Below, in pieces: positions 53,426-62,300 of a stretch of DNA of 64,000 nucleotides; within the stretch, counting starts at the first letter, position 1, and each line of letters begins with the position of its first letter. The position numbers were made by a program, and so were the translations under genes. The stretch spans positions 16,222-80,221 of the forward strand of contig JANSXV010000008.1 in NCBI GenBank assembly GCA_024742735.1. The letters are read 5' to 3'. Below the pieces are notes generated by a model that was not told the DNA's origin, did no database searches, and was given only the letters and a program-made list of their open reading frames with translations. The stretch is from Alphaproteobacteria bacterium (GTDB lineage Bacteria; Pseudomonadota; Alphaproteobacteria; Caulobacterales; Maricaulaceae).

Positions 53426-54602
53426 AGCCCCGCTTGTGAAGGCGCACTGGACGCCGGTCCCGTGCGATGTGTGCAGCTCAGCCCGTCAGGAGGCGCTCGG
53501 AGAACGCCGCTACACGGTCAGCGGCCGCACGCAGCGCTTCGACATGAGGTTCCAGGATGCGGTCTGTCTGGATTGCGGCTTCGTCTTCGCCGCCCGGCGC
53601 CCGGATGACGCGTTCCTCATGGCCTATTATCGCGATGCTCATATCGGCCATCGCGGCGGCGAGCTTCACTTCGACGCCGAGGCGCGGAGCGCGGTCGTGC
53701 GCCGACATGTTCGCAGTGGCGGCCGCGTGGTCGAGGTCGGCGCCAATGACGGCGCCTTCACCGCCATCCTTAAAGACCAGGGCTTTGAAGCCTTCGGATT
53801 CGATCCGGTCGAGGCGGACGAGGCCCGCGACGTCGCCAAGGGATTCGCCGGAAGCGGAGCCGGCGCGCCGCAAGCCGATGCCGACGGGGTGGTCGCCTAC
53901 TATGTGCTGGAGCACGTGATCGATCCGCGCGCCTGGCTGGCTGAGCTCGCCAGCTATCTGAAGCCGGGCGGCGTGCTGATCGTGGAAGTCCCGAACTACG
54001 CCACGCATCCCGAGGACTCGCTGAACATGGAGCATCTACTCCATTTCACGCCTGACAGCCTGGCGCGAATGCTGGCTTCCTGCGGCTTTGAAATGATCGA
54101 GACGCCGGGCGCCACGGTCGCCTACGGCCAGGCCGCCGTGGCGCGCAAGACCGGAGAGGTCCCGCCGCCGTCTCCCCGGCCGGACGCCGTGCAATCGGCG
54201 CGCATGGCCTATCGCCAGGCCGCTGCCGCGCGGCAGGCCCGGCTGGACGCCGCCGTCAGCGCAGCCTCCGCTGCAAAGGCGCTAAGTCAGGGGCCGGAGA
54301 CGCCGATCTATGTGTGGGGCGCGAATGAATATGCCGAGCGCGCCGCGCCGCTGCTCTCAAAGGTCTTCAAGTCGGTCACCGTCCTCGACAAATCGCCCAG
54401 CAAGGTCGGCAAGGCGTTCGACGGACTGGCCGAACCGATCGCCCATCCTGATGACACACAGGGGGTCGACGGCGCGATCTTCCTGGTCTGCTCGCCGAAC
54501 TGGAACCGTCAGATCGCCGAGGAAATCTTGCAGCGATCACGCCCCGCCCTCGCCGTCATCGATGCGGTGACCGGGGCCGTGCTCAGCCCGTCTTCTCCAT
54601 GA
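53415..54602 (+). CDS. C-methyltransferase-type SAM enzyme (sugar 3-C-methyltransferase family)
   Basis: 395 residues in three parts, as in NDP-sugar C-methyltransferases: an N-terminal zinc domain (Cys17, Cys20, Cys51, Cys54), a central SAM domain with VVEVGANDGAF and YVLEHVIDP, and a C-terminal Rossmann-like domain with IYVWGANEYAERAAPLL. The known enzymes methylate a deoxysugar carbon. It overlaps the PhyH gene by 11 bases, so pseB, phyH and this gene form one operon. It also overlaps the convergent methyltransferase gene by 20 bases. Confidence 0.85.
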   Translation: MTLEAPLVKAHWTPVPCDVCSSARQEALGERRYTVSGRTQRFDMRFQDAVCLDCGFVFAARRPDDAFLMAYYRDAHIGHRGGELHFDAEARSAVVRRHVRSGGRVVEVGANDGAFTAILKDQGFEAFGFDPVEADEARDVAKGFAGSGAGAPQADADGVVAYYVLEHVIDPRAWLAELASYLKPGGVLIVEVPNYATHPEDSLNMEHLLHFTPDSLARMLASCGFEMIETPGATVAYGQAAVARKTGEVPPPSPRPDAVQSARMAYRQAAAARQARLDAAVSAASAAKALSQGPETPIYVWGANEYAERAAPLLSKVFKSVTVLDKSPSKVGKAFDGLAEPIAHPDDTQGVDGAIFLVCSPNWNRQIAEEILQRSRPALAVIDAVTGAVLSPSSP

Positions 54603-55209
54603 GGAAGAAGGTTCCGTCGTCGGAGCGGGCGATGGGATCGCGGTGGTAGAAAAACCCGTAATCGAGAAGCTTCAGCCGGCCTGAAAACCGGTCGAGCATC
54701 TCCCCGGCGAAATCGCGTTTGAACAGACGGCCTTCGTGGCCGCGATAATTCACCTCCACCGGGGTCGGATTGTAATACTCAAACAGCAGGATCAGCCGGT
54801 CCGAGGCGTTGAAGAGCAGGTCGTAGATCTCCGGAAGAACCTCCGGGTTCATATGGATCAACACCCCGCAGATCATGGTCAGGTCGTAGGTCTGTTTCGG
54901 CGCGTAGCTCAGCGCCGAAGCCGTCTCCACGTCTGCGATGCCGAGCTGGCGCGCGGCTTCCGCCGAGGTGTCATTGATCTCGATGGCGCTCAGCTGGGTG
55001 GCCGGAGAGACGCGCTTCATGGCCACCAGATTCAGCCCGATATTGCAGCCCACCTCGAACGCGCTTTTCACGGGCGCAGCCTGTTTCAACATGCGCGCCA
55101 TGCAGTTGGTGCGCGCAGCCACCAGATCGTCGCTCAAGGCGCAGCGTTCCCGGTAAGCGTCGCCGAACTCCCCGGCCCAGAAAGCTTCCTGCTCGGTGCG
55201 GTAGGTCAT
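54583..55209 (-). CDS. Pseudaminic acid biosynthesis-associated methyltransferase
   Basis: 208 residues. The opening TEQEAFWAGEFGDAYRER is diagnostic for the methylase family found in pseudaminic acid clusters. SAM motif I is AFEVGCNIGLNL; LTMICGVLIHMNPE follows. The target is unknown but probably the nonulosonic acid or its precursor. It is last in the minus-strand cluster and overlaps pseF by ATGA. Confidence 0.88.
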   Translation of the reverse strand: MTYRTEQEAFWAGEFGDAYRERCALSDDLVAARTNCMARMLKQAAPVKSAFEVGCNIGLNLVAMKRVSPATQLSAIEINDTSAEAARQLGIADVETASALSYAPKQTYDLTMICGVLIHMNPEVLPEIYDLLFNASDRLILLFEYYNPTPVEVNYRGHEGRLFKRDFAGEMLDRFSGRLKLLDYGFFYHRDPIARSDDGTFFLMEKTG

Positions 55210-55937
55210 GGGTTTGCAGCTCCTTCAAGGGCGGTCAGGCCCGCCTTGATCAGTTCGGCGAAGCGCCAGTCTTCTTCAGTGTCGATATCAACGCCCTTCC
55301 AGCGCGGAAGCACGAAGGGCCGAAACTCCAGGGCGGCCGCACCATCACGATCCGCCTCCAGCGTCGCCGCGGAGTAGATCGCGAAGGCGCCGGCGTCGCG
55401 ATAGGCCCGCGTCAGATCCTGGGTCCGGTTGGCGAACTGGTCCGGGAGAGCGGGGCGGAGAACGCCTTGCCTATCCTCCATTAGCCGCTCGAGCGGCGCG
55501 CCAACGTCAACAACAGCCAGGAGCGGTCTATCCGGCTGCTTTTCATAGACTTTAATCGCCTCGACAAGGTCACCCGCCTCAATCAGCACGGCTGTGGCGT
55601 AGACCAGCGTGATCGAGGTGAACGGCCCCGTCCTTGATATGACACCACCCTCCCCGGAGGTGAAGCGGGCCAGATCAGAGGTCACCACATCGCGGATCGG
55701 CGTGTGATCGTCAGCCAGGGCCGGGTCGCGGAGGAATACAGGCGGCGCACCGGCCGCAGCGGCGGCGTCGGCGATTTGATCATCGTCGGTGGAGACGTGG
55801 ATGTGATCGAAGAGCCGTGAGTCCTGTGCGGCCTTCAGCGCATGGGTGAGCATCGGGCGCCCGGCGAAGTCGCGGACGTTCTTGCCTGGAATGCGCTTGG
55901 AGCCTCCGCGGGCGGGAATGACGCACAGACGGCTCAT
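55206..55937 (-). CDS. pseF: Pseudaminic acid CMP-transferase
   Basis: 243 residues of the acylneuraminate cytidylyltransferase family. The N-terminal nucleotide-binding signature is IPARGGSKRIPGKN; the middle has VSTDDDQIADAA. It activates the nonulosonic acid with CTP to the CMP-sugar that glycosyltransferases use. Assignment to PseF rather than NeuA rests on the PseB/C/G/I neighbours. It overlaps the genes on both sides. Confidence 0.9.
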   Translation of the reverse strand: MSRLCVIPARGGSKRIPGKNVRDFAGRPMLTHALKAAQDSRLFDHIHVSTDDDQIADAAAAAGAPPVFLRDPALADDHTPIRDVVTSDLARFTSGEGGVISRTGPFTSITLVYATAVLIEAGDLVEAIKVYEKQPDRPLLAVVDVGAPLERLMEDRQGVLRPALPDQFANRTQDLTRAYRDAGAFAIYSAATLEADRDGAAALEFRPFVLPRWKGVDIDTEEDWRFAELIKAGLTALEGAANP

Positions 55938-56680
55938 CCCGCACTGTCCTCACCGACCCCGGAGCGGATGATCTCAAGGGAGTCCGGCAGGGCGTTCATG
56001 ACCAGATCGAGCGTGCACATATAGGGCTCGAACGCCCCGTGCAGCTGGGGCCACACAGGGTGGGTGTAATTGAAATACGCCAGCTCCACTCCAGCTTCGC
56101 CCAGCGCCGGATCGCCGTCTAGATAGTCCTTCGAGCCAGGCGGCGACAGGTAACGGCGTGCTCCATGGACCGTGCACAGGTCGGCCAGGCGCTGCGCCTT
56201 CGTGGAAGGGACCGGCGTGGCCGAACTGCGCACCAGGTCGGCCTGGAGCCCCGTGAGATCGCAGAGCGCCTCGATCAGCGCGATATTGAGCGCGCAGAGC
56301 CCCTCCTCGCCCGCCTCGAAGGCCGGCGCGATCCTGTCCATGACCGGCGCGAAGTATGCGGCTTTGGCGTAGGCGTGCTCCAGCGTCTTCAGCGCGGTCT
56401 CGGCGAAGCGCGCGTCAGGCTGGACTTCGGCCTCGAGGATGGTCTGATCGCGCCGCCCCTTGGTCAGCACCGGCACGGTCAGCCAGAGCGGGCCGTTGGC
56501 GGTCTTGATCCGGTTGCGCTGCTGCCAGGAGCGTTTGTCGAACTGGACATCGTCCAGCAGCACGAAACGGTCGACCCGGTCTATCAGCGCGAAATAGCCC
56601 ACCCAGGGCAGAAAGGTCGGCTGCATGATGGCCAGCGTCCGCGGCGCGGGCGCCGCACGGCTCTGCTCGGCCGCGCTCAT
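55934..56680 (-). CDS. WbqC family protein
   Basis: 248 residues. IMQPTFLPWVGYFALIDRVD and FDKRSWQQRNRI are the hallmark of the WbqC (WbmP-like) family, found in O-antigen and surface-sugar clusters. Some members are thought to transfer amino acids or acyl groups to sugars, but the reaction is not settled. The start was set at the ATG that overlaps the preceding gene by ATGA. Confidence 0.88.
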   Translation of the reverse strand: MSAAEQSRAAPAPRTLAIMQPTFLPWVGYFALIDRVDRFVLLDDVQFDKRSWQQRNRIKTANGPLWLTVPVLTKGRRDQTILEAEVQPDARFAETALKTLEHAYAKAAYFAPVMDRIAPAFEAGEEGLCALNIALIEALCDLTGLQADLVRSSATPVPSTKAQRLADLCTVHGARRYLSPPGSKDYLDGDPALGEAGVELAYFNYTHPVWPQLHGAFEPYMCTLDLVMNALPDSLEIIRSGVGEDSAG

Positions 56681-57576
56681 CGTTCCACCGCCGCGCACAC
56701 GCCGGCGCGCCCGTAATCATCACCGTTATAGAAGACCACGCGCTTTCCCTTGTGGGGCAGCACGATGAAGTATTCCAGCATCTCAGAATCCGGCCCGCCC
56801 GCACTGGGCTCAAGCCCCGGCCCCGCCGGGTCCCGCGTCCAGTTCAGCCCGTCCTCGCTGTAGGCGATCCGGGCGCGATAGGCCTCGCCCTTGGAGGCGA
56901 ACCACATCACCCAGCGGCCACCGTCATGATAGACAAAGGGCCGCGCCAACGCGTTCTCGCCGGGTTCGAAATCGACGGCGACCCGCCCGTCGCGATCCCA
57001 GCTGCGCCCGTCTCTCGAGGTCGCGATCTGGATGTTGTAGCGCGGCAGATCGGCGTGCACCCACTCCACCCCGGCCACGTAATACATGCGCCAGGCCTCG
57101 CCATCACGCACGACCCACGGCGCGGTGTTGATGTAAGGATTGACGTGGCAGCGCTCCAGGATCGGCGCGTTGTTCACCCGCGTGAAACCGCCCTCACCGC
57201 CGCTGCGCGACGCCAGCCCGCCATAGAGGTCCATGCGCGTCGTGCCGCCCGGCTTGAAGCCGATATAGTAGAGCAGCGTCTCATCCCCGTCCTGGATGAG
57301 GCAGCTCGGCAGCACCCCGTTGTCGTCGAACGCGCCGAGCGGTCCCGGCGTCAGGACAGGATCGGCGCTGCGCTCGAGCACACGGTCGGGCTGTTCCAGA
57401 TCAATAAGCGCCCAGCCTACATGGGACTGGTTCTTGTCATTGCGCCCGGACTGGTAGATCCGCCACAGCGAGCCTTCAACATGCTCTGGCGTGGGCAGCA
57501 TGGCGTGGGTGCGGCTCCACCACAGCGCGGGATCCGGTTCGATGACGAGGCCGAGCTTGTCCCAGCCCGCGCTCAT
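56677..57576 (-). CDS. Five-bladed beta-propeller, glycosidase-like protein
   Basis: 299 residues. Repeated segments of the type WRMYYVAGVEW, WVMWFASKGE, IQIATSRDGRSWDR and RIAYSEDGLNWTR are typical of GH43/GH32/GH68-like five-bladed propellers. There is no signal peptide, so it should be cytosolic, unusual for a polysaccharide hydrolase. Embedded in the nonulosonic acid operon with overlapping ends, it may act on a sugar intermediate or bind a nucleotide sugar. Catalytic residues cannot be fixed by eye. Confidence 0.75.
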   Translation of the reverse strand: MSAGWDKLGLVIEPDPALWWSRTHAMLPTPEHVEGSLWRIYQSGRNDKNQSHVGWALIDLEQPDRVLERSADPVLTPGPLGAFDDNGVLPSCLIQDGDETLLYYIGFKPGGTTRMDLYGGLASRSGGEGGFTRVNNAPILERCHVNPYINTAPWVVRDGEAWRMYYVAGVEWVHADLPRYNIQIATSRDGRSWDRDGRVAVDFEPGENALARPFVYHDGGRWVMWFASKGEAYRARIAYSEDGLNWTRDPAGPGLEPSAGGPDSEMLEYFIVLPHKGKRVVFYNGDDYGRAGVCAAVER

Positions 57577-58265
57577 TCGGTGATTCCGAAATATTTGTTT
57601 CGGATCCGAACAGCCTTGGGGTCATCGCCTTCCAGGATCGTCGACGCCGCGCCCAGCGCCACCGATCCGTTCCCCAGATCCTTCACGATGCTGGCCGCCA
57701 TGGCGATGAAGCAGTCATCCCCGATGGTCAGAAAATCGCGCAAGGTGGCGTTCACGCCGAAGAAGCAGCGCTGACCGATCGTGCAATGGCCTGACACCAC
57801 CACATGGCTGGCGAAATAGGTGTGATCGCCGATCACCGAGCCATGGCCGATATGATTGCCCGACCACAGCATGACATTGTTCCCGATCCGGCAGGTCGGC
57901 TGGATCACCTGGTCCTCTAGGATGAAGCAATTGTCGCCATGAACCAGATCAGGCCAGACGCTGGCCTTGGAGCAGATATAGCTGGGCAGCGTGTAACCGG
58001 CGTTCTTCACCTGCTCATACTTGGACTGCCGGAGGCGATTGAGCTTCTGATAGGACAGCGCCACATGGACCTCGGCCTCGCCGGGCGGGAAACGCTTCAA
58101 GGTCTCCGACCAGGCGAGCAGCGGCTTGCCCTCGAACGTCGCGTCGCCAGCATAGTCATCATCGACAGTGAAGGCGGCGACCTCACGGCCAGCGTCAGTT
58201 TCGAAATAGTATTTCGCAAGGCTCGCGATTTCGCCGGAGCCGAAGATGACCAGCGGCTTCGTCAT
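57573..58265 (-). CDS. NeuD/PglD-like sugar acyltransferase
   Basis: 230 residues: an N-terminal Rossmann-like sugar-binding domain (LVIFGSGEIASLAKYYF) and a C-terminal left-handed beta-helix of hexapeptide repeats (QPTCRIGNNVMLWSGNHIGH onward). This is the two-domain plan of PglD and NeuD, which use acetyl-CoA to acetylate amino or hydroxyl groups of sugars. No PseH (GNAT-type) gene is in the cluster, so this protein might supply the 4-N-acetyl step or a later O-acetylation. It overlaps neighbours by ATGA on both sides. Confidence 0.87.
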   Translation of the reverse strand: MTKPLVIFGSGEIASLAKYYFETDAGREVAAFTVDDDYAGDATFEGKPLLAWSETLKRFPPGEAEVHVALSYQKLNRLRQSKYEQVKNAGYTLPSYICSKASVWPDLVHGDNCFILEDQVIQPTCRIGNNVMLWSGNHIGHGSVIGDHTYFASHVVVSGHCTIGQRCFFGVNATLRDFLTIGDDCFIAMAASIVKDLGNGSVALGAASTILEGDDPKAVRIRNKYFGITE

Positions 58266-59347
58266 GACCGGTCTCCGAAGTCCACGAGGTCCTCGCTCAG
58301 CGGCTCATGCTCGGCGATGTCGGCGCTGGCTCTTGCGCCGTAAATCTCTTCGAACCGGCGAGCGGGCAGGCCCTGCCGGGCGCGGATCGCGCGGATATTG
58401 TCCGGCCCCAGAATCTCGCCGGCCTTGATGCGCCTCGTCGTGTAAAAGCAGCGCTTGTAGATCGGGCTCTTGGTCTCGGCCTCCTTCATCCCGAAAGCGG
58501 CCTGTCCGAGGCAATCGTGCGCCTCGCGCACCGACCTGCACAGCAAGGCCAGCTCGTCCGGCTCGATGGCGAAACTGGAATCCGGCCCGCCCTCGGAGCG
58601 GTCCAGTATGAAGTGCTTTTCGATGATCGACGCGCCCAGCGCCGCCGCCGTGATCGGCGCGGTGACGCCGAGGGTATGATCAGAGAAGCCCGCCACCACG
58701 CCGAAGCGTTCTGCGATGGCGGGAATAGTCGCAAGATTGGCCGCCGACAGAGGCGCGGGATAGGCGCTCACGCAATGAAGCAACGCATAGGGCGGCGCGC
58801 CGATGCGGGCGAGGAAGGCGGTCGTCGCCTCGATCTCTTCAAGCGTCGCCGTGCCGGTGGACAGGATGAGCGGCTTGCCGGTCCTGGCCGCCTTCTTGAC
58901 CAGGGGCCAGTCGGTGAACTCGTTGGACGCGATCTTGTAGGCCGGCGCCCCCCAGGCTTCGAGACGATCCACAGCGTCGGCGTCGAAGGGCGAGGAGAAG
59001 ATCGTGATCCCGACCTCGCGCGCTCGCTCGAACAGTTTGGGAAACCACGCATAGGGCGTCGCCGCCTCGGTGTAGAGCGCGTGCAGGTTCCACCCGGCCC
59101 AGGTTCCGGTGGTGATCTGGAAGTCCGGCTTGTCGCTGGGCAGAGTGAGGCTGTCGGCGGTGTAGGTCTGGAATTTGACCGCGTCGGCGCCGGCCGCCTT
59201 GGCCGCCTCGATCATGGCGAGCGCCTTGCCGATGTCCTTGTTGTGATTGCCGGACACCTCCGCGATCACATAGGGCGGCTCGCCCGGTCCGATCCGTCGG
59301 CCGTCTATGGTCAGGCATGCCGGTTGGGCTGCGCCGCTCGCGTCCAT
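58262..59347 (-). CDS. pseI: Pseudaminic acid synthase
   Basis: 361 residues of the NeuB family: a TIM barrel (about 1-285; PPYVIAEVSGNHNKDIGKAL, LILSTGTATLEEIEATT) that condenses phosphoenolpyruvate with the released hexose, and a C-terminal antifreeze-like SAF domain (about 300-355; IKAGEILGPDNIRAIRA). The N-terminal NHN motif is typical of PseI rather than sialic acid synthase. Ninety-three bases separate it from the upstream methyltransferase, the only real gap in the minus-strand cluster. Confidence 0.94.
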   Translation of the reverse strand: MDASGAAQPACLTIDGRRIGPGEPPYVIAEVSGNHNKDIGKALAMIEAAKAAGADAVKFQTYTADSLTLPSDKPDFQITTGTWAGWNLHALYTEAATPYAWFPKLFERAREVGITIFSSPFDADAVDRLEAWGAPAYKIASNEFTDWPLVKKAARTGKPLILSTGTATLEEIEATTAFLARIGAPPYALLHCVSAYPAPLSAANLATIPAIAERFGVVAGFSDHTLGVTAPITAAALGASIIEKHFILDRSEGGPDSSFAIEPDELALLCRSVREAHDCLGQAAFGMKEAETKSPIYKRCFYTTRRIKAGEILGPDNIRAIRARQGLPARRFEEIYGARASADIAEHEPLSEDLVDFGDRS

Positions 59348-59440
59348 GACACGTTCGCCTTTTCACCTTGCCACGCAAGGGTATCGCGCGATTCGGCAGC
59401 CAAACGTTAAGCGCCTGCGCGATTCAGGGCGGATGAGGCG

Positions 59441-60124
59441 TCACCGCTCCACAAGCGCGTAGACATAATCCAGGCACGCAGCGGGGTGCTTCTCGGTGTT
59501 GCGGCCGGTGACGACGCGGGAGAACACAGCCTCGCACCGCGCCGCAAGCTCCGCCTCGTCCTCGACATACGCCATCACCGCGCCCTTGCGGAAATCGTCA
59601 TGGTTCAAGCGGTACCGATTGGGGCCGAGCCTGTCGGCGCCGGTGCGGATGAAATGTTGCGGACCGGCGGTGACGATGAAAGCGCGCCCGCGAGGCTTCA
59701 GGACGCGGGCGTATTCGCGCAAGGCCGTGTCGAGCCCGTCTCCGCCCGCCTCGTAGTGAATGACATTGACCGACAGCAGCAGCGCGAACGCGCCGTCGGC
59801 GTAGGGCAGCGCGGTATTGGTCCCCTCGCGAATCTCGGCGTCCAGGCCCTGCTCGACGAAGGTGCTCCGCGCCAGAGCGACCATGTCGGCGTTCACCTCA
59901 ACCCCGTGACAGGCCATCCCGCGATCCGAGAACGGGATGAGATTGCTGCCGTTCAGCGTGCCCACGTCCAGCACGCACTCGCCGGGCTCGATCCGGGGCG
60001 CCCAGCCCGTGTAGCGATCGGTCAGAACGACATGGAGCATGAGCTCGGTCGGAAAAAAGCGCAGGCGGGTCCGCCGGTCAGCTCCAAGAGCCTCCGCGGA
60101 CCATTCGGCGTGCCAGTGTGTCAT
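59441..60124 (-). CDS. Class I SAM-dependent methyltransferase
   Basis: 227 residues. Motif I is VLDVGTLNGSNLI, then HGVEVNADMVALA and FALLLSVNVIHY, so it is a small-molecule methyltransferase. It overlaps pseG by ATGA, so the product is probably a nonulosonic acid intermediate or decorated sugar. It is unrelated in sequence to the other two methyltransferases of the cluster. Confidence 0.82.
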   Translation of the reverse strand: MTHWHAEWSAEALGADRRTRLRFFPTELMLHVVLTDRYTGWAPRIEPGECVLDVGTLNGSNLIPFSDRGMACHGVEVNADMVALARSTFVEQGLDAEIREGTNTALPYADGAFALLLSVNVIHYEAGGDGLDTALREYARVLKPRGRAFIVTAGPQHFIRTGADRLGPNRYRLNHDDFRKGAVMAYVEDEAELAARCEAVFSRVVTGRNTEKHPAACLDYVYALVER

Positions 60125-60996
60125 GACGCACGTGTCCCCCTTAGGTCCAGAATGAGCTGGGCGACCCGGCTCGCCCCTCGTCCGTCCACATGAGCGCGTG
60201 CCCTCACAGCTGTACGCGCCGCCGCTTGCGGTGATGGCGGCGTCAGGCTCTCAAGCCCGGCGCCGAGGACCAGACCGAGTTCTACAAAATGATCCGCCGT
60301 AGCCTGCTCGGCCTCGGTCTGGGCCAGGATGTGCACCGCCTTGCCCAGGGCCATGGCTTCAAGGGCCGTGGTTCCTGCGTTGGTGACGGCAAAGGCGCAT
60401 GCCGCCATCAAGGCCGGCAGATCGGGTGGGGCCGTGCGGACTTCGACGCCGGGCGGCGCGCCGGCCAGAGGCGCGGCGAGCGGTCCGCGTATCAGCATGG
60501 TGCGCAGCCCGCTCCCGGCAAGGCGCCGGGCGGCCTCGACGCCCAGATCGCCCAGATCAGAGCCGCCGATGCAGATCAGCGCATAGTCACCCGCCGACGG
60601 CGTCTGCTGCAGGATTTCAGGGCGGATCATGGCGTACGCCAGCCCATATTCGCAGCGATCCGCCGCCATGGGGACCGGCCTGGGATCGGTTCGGACCGCC
60701 AGATGGGCCTGAGCGTGTCCGACATGATCGAGCACGGCGACCGCGCGCCCGGCCCGGCGCGCAGCGTCTATCCGCGCGTCGTCGGCGTAGGGCAGATCGA
60801 CCAGGAGCGTCTCTTCACCCCCACCAGCCCGCGGCCACTCGCTGAGCGCTGCAGCAGCCAGCTCGGAGCCCGGCGTGAATCCGACCTGTGCGCCGGCCTC
60901 GATCAGGGCACGCGCCAGCGTCTGCGATCGGCTGACATGGCCGAACCCATAGCCGGGGCCGCCGTCTACGACGATTTCGACCGTCGGCGCTGTCAT
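60121..60996 (-). CDS. pseG: UDP-2,4-diacetamido-2,4,6-trideoxy-beta-L-altropyranose hydrolase
   Basis: 291 residues with a MurG-like GT-B fold. GGPGYGFGHVSRS contains the catalytic His20, and the C-terminal half has NAGTTALEAMALGKAVHIL, which contacts UDP. It removes UDP to give the free sugar used by PseI. It overlaps pseC and the following methyltransferase by four bases each. Confidence 0.9.
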   Translation of the reverse strand: MTAPTVEIVVDGGPGYGFGHVSRSQTLARALIEAGAQVGFTPGSELAAAALSEWPRAGGGEETLLVDLPYADDARIDAARRAGRAVAVLDHVGHAQAHLAVRTDPRPVPMAADRCEYGLAYAMIRPEILQQTPSAGDYALICIGGSDLGDLGVEAARRLAGSGLRTMLIRGPLAAPLAGAPPGVEVRTAPPDLPALMAACAFAVTNAGTTALEAMALGKAVHILAQTEAEQATADHFVELGLVLGAGLESLTPPSPQAAARTAVRARAHVDGRGASRVAQLILDLRGTRAS

Positions 60997-62165
60997 GCGT
61001 TCAAAGCAGAGGTCAAAGCCTTTGCGACCCGCGCCACGTCCTCATCGGTCAGCTCGGGATAAAGCGGCAGGGAGAGCGTGCGCAGATAATGCTTCTCAGC
61101 GCCTGGAAGGCGCAGATCGCCATACAGCGCACGGTAATAGGGCTGGGTGTGGACGGGGATATAATGGACCTGGGCGCCCACCCCCTCAGCCTTCAGCCGC
61201 GCCATCACCTCGATGCGCGAGACTCCGGCGTTGGCGAAGTCGATCTGCACGTTCATCAGATGACGGCACACGGCAGCACCGTCCTGCGCGGGCGGAAGCT
61301 TCACGAGCGGTGCGAGCTCGGCCAGATGCTCGCCATAGAGCGCGACGAGTTCGCGGCGGCGCGCCGCGATCTGATCCAGCCGGCTCAGCTGGGACCGGCC
61401 AAGCGCGGCCAGAATGTCCGGCATCCGGTAATTCCATCCTAGCGCCTGCTGCTCATACCACCAGGGCTCCTGCGCGCCGGCGTCGCGATAGAACGCCTGC
61501 GGATTGCGCTCAACGCCGTGGCTGCGCCTGCGCGCCATGGCGTCGGCGAGCGCTGCTGAGCGCGTGGTGACCATCCCCCCCTCCCCGCTGGTCAGGGTCT
61601 TCACCGGGTGGAAGGAGAAGGTCGCCGCATCGGACTGCATGCAGGCGCCGACCGGCGCGCCGGACGCATCCGCCCCGCCCAGCGCATGACAGGCGTCTTC
61701 AACGATGACGAGGCCTTCGGCGCGGGCGATGCCGGAGATGCCAGCCATGTCGCAGAGTGAGCCGCCCAGATGGACCGGCAGAACCGCCCGGACGCGCCCG
61801 GACGCGCGCTTCAGAGCGGCGCTGAAGGTCTCCACCGTCATCAGACCGGTTTCAGGGTCCACATCGGCGAAGACGACGTCCGCGCCGCAATAGCGCGCCG
61901 CGTTGGCCGTCGCCAGGAATGTCACAGACGGCACGATGCACTGATCGCCAGCCGAAACGCCAAGCGCATCCAGGGCCAGATGCAGCGCCGCCGTCGCACT
62001 GTTGCAGGCGACCGCGTGAGGCGCCTCGCAGACTGAGGCGAAGTCGGCCTCGAAGGCGGGAACTTCCGGCCCGGTGGTCAGGAAATCGCTCTCCAGCACC
62101 CGGCGCACCGCGGCCATGTCGGCCTCTGTGACGCACTGGCGACCATAGGGAAGGAAGGCTGGCAT
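60993..62165 (-). CDS. pseC: UDP-4-amino-4,6-dideoxy-N-acetyl-beta-L-altrosamine transaminase
   Basis: 390 residues of the DegT/DnrJ/EryC1 aminotransferase family. The PLP lysine is Lys189 in FHPVKTLTSGEGG, and LPYGRQCVTEADMAAV opens the domain. The second step of the pathway, adding an amino group to C4 of the PseB product. First gene of the minus-strand cluster. The ATG at 62165 is chosen over a GTG five codons upstream. Confidence 0.93.
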   Translation of the reverse strand: MPAFLPYGRQCVTEADMAAVRRVLESDFLTTGPEVPAFEADFASVCEAPHAVACNSATAALHLALDALGVSAGDQCIVPSVTFLATANAARYCGADVVFADVDPETGLMTVETFSAALKRASGRVRAVLPVHLGGSLCDMAGISGIARAEGLVIVEDACHALGGADASGAPVGACMQSDAATFSFHPVKTLTSGEGGMVTTRSAALADAMARRRSHGVERNPQAFYRDAGAQEPWWYEQQALGWNYRMPDILAALGRSQLSRLDQIAARRRELVALYGEHLAELAPLVKLPPAQDGAAVCRHLMNVQIDFANAGVSRIEVMARLKAEGVGAQVHYIPVHTQPYYRALYGDLRLPGAEKHYLRTLSLPLYPELTDEDVARVAKALTSALNA

Positions 62166-62241
62166 CGGGGCGCACTCCACTTGAGTAGGCGTGATGCTGA
62201 CGTGAGTCCCTCAACGAAGGGAAAACGCAAAAGCGCGCACG

Positions 62242-62275
62242 AAAACGCCGCCCGGCGCGGGAGAGCCGGGCGGCG
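62242..62275 (-). terminator. Rho-independent terminator of the flagellin gene
   Basis: Perfect 11-bp stem CGCCGCCCGGC/GCCGGGCGGCG with an 8-base loop, followed on the minus strand by TTTT. It lies 25 bases past the flagellin stop and before the pseC start, so it separates the flagellin and sugar transcripts. Confidence 0.88.
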
Positions 62276-62300
62276 CGGTCCTGTGGGGTTCGCCTCAGGC

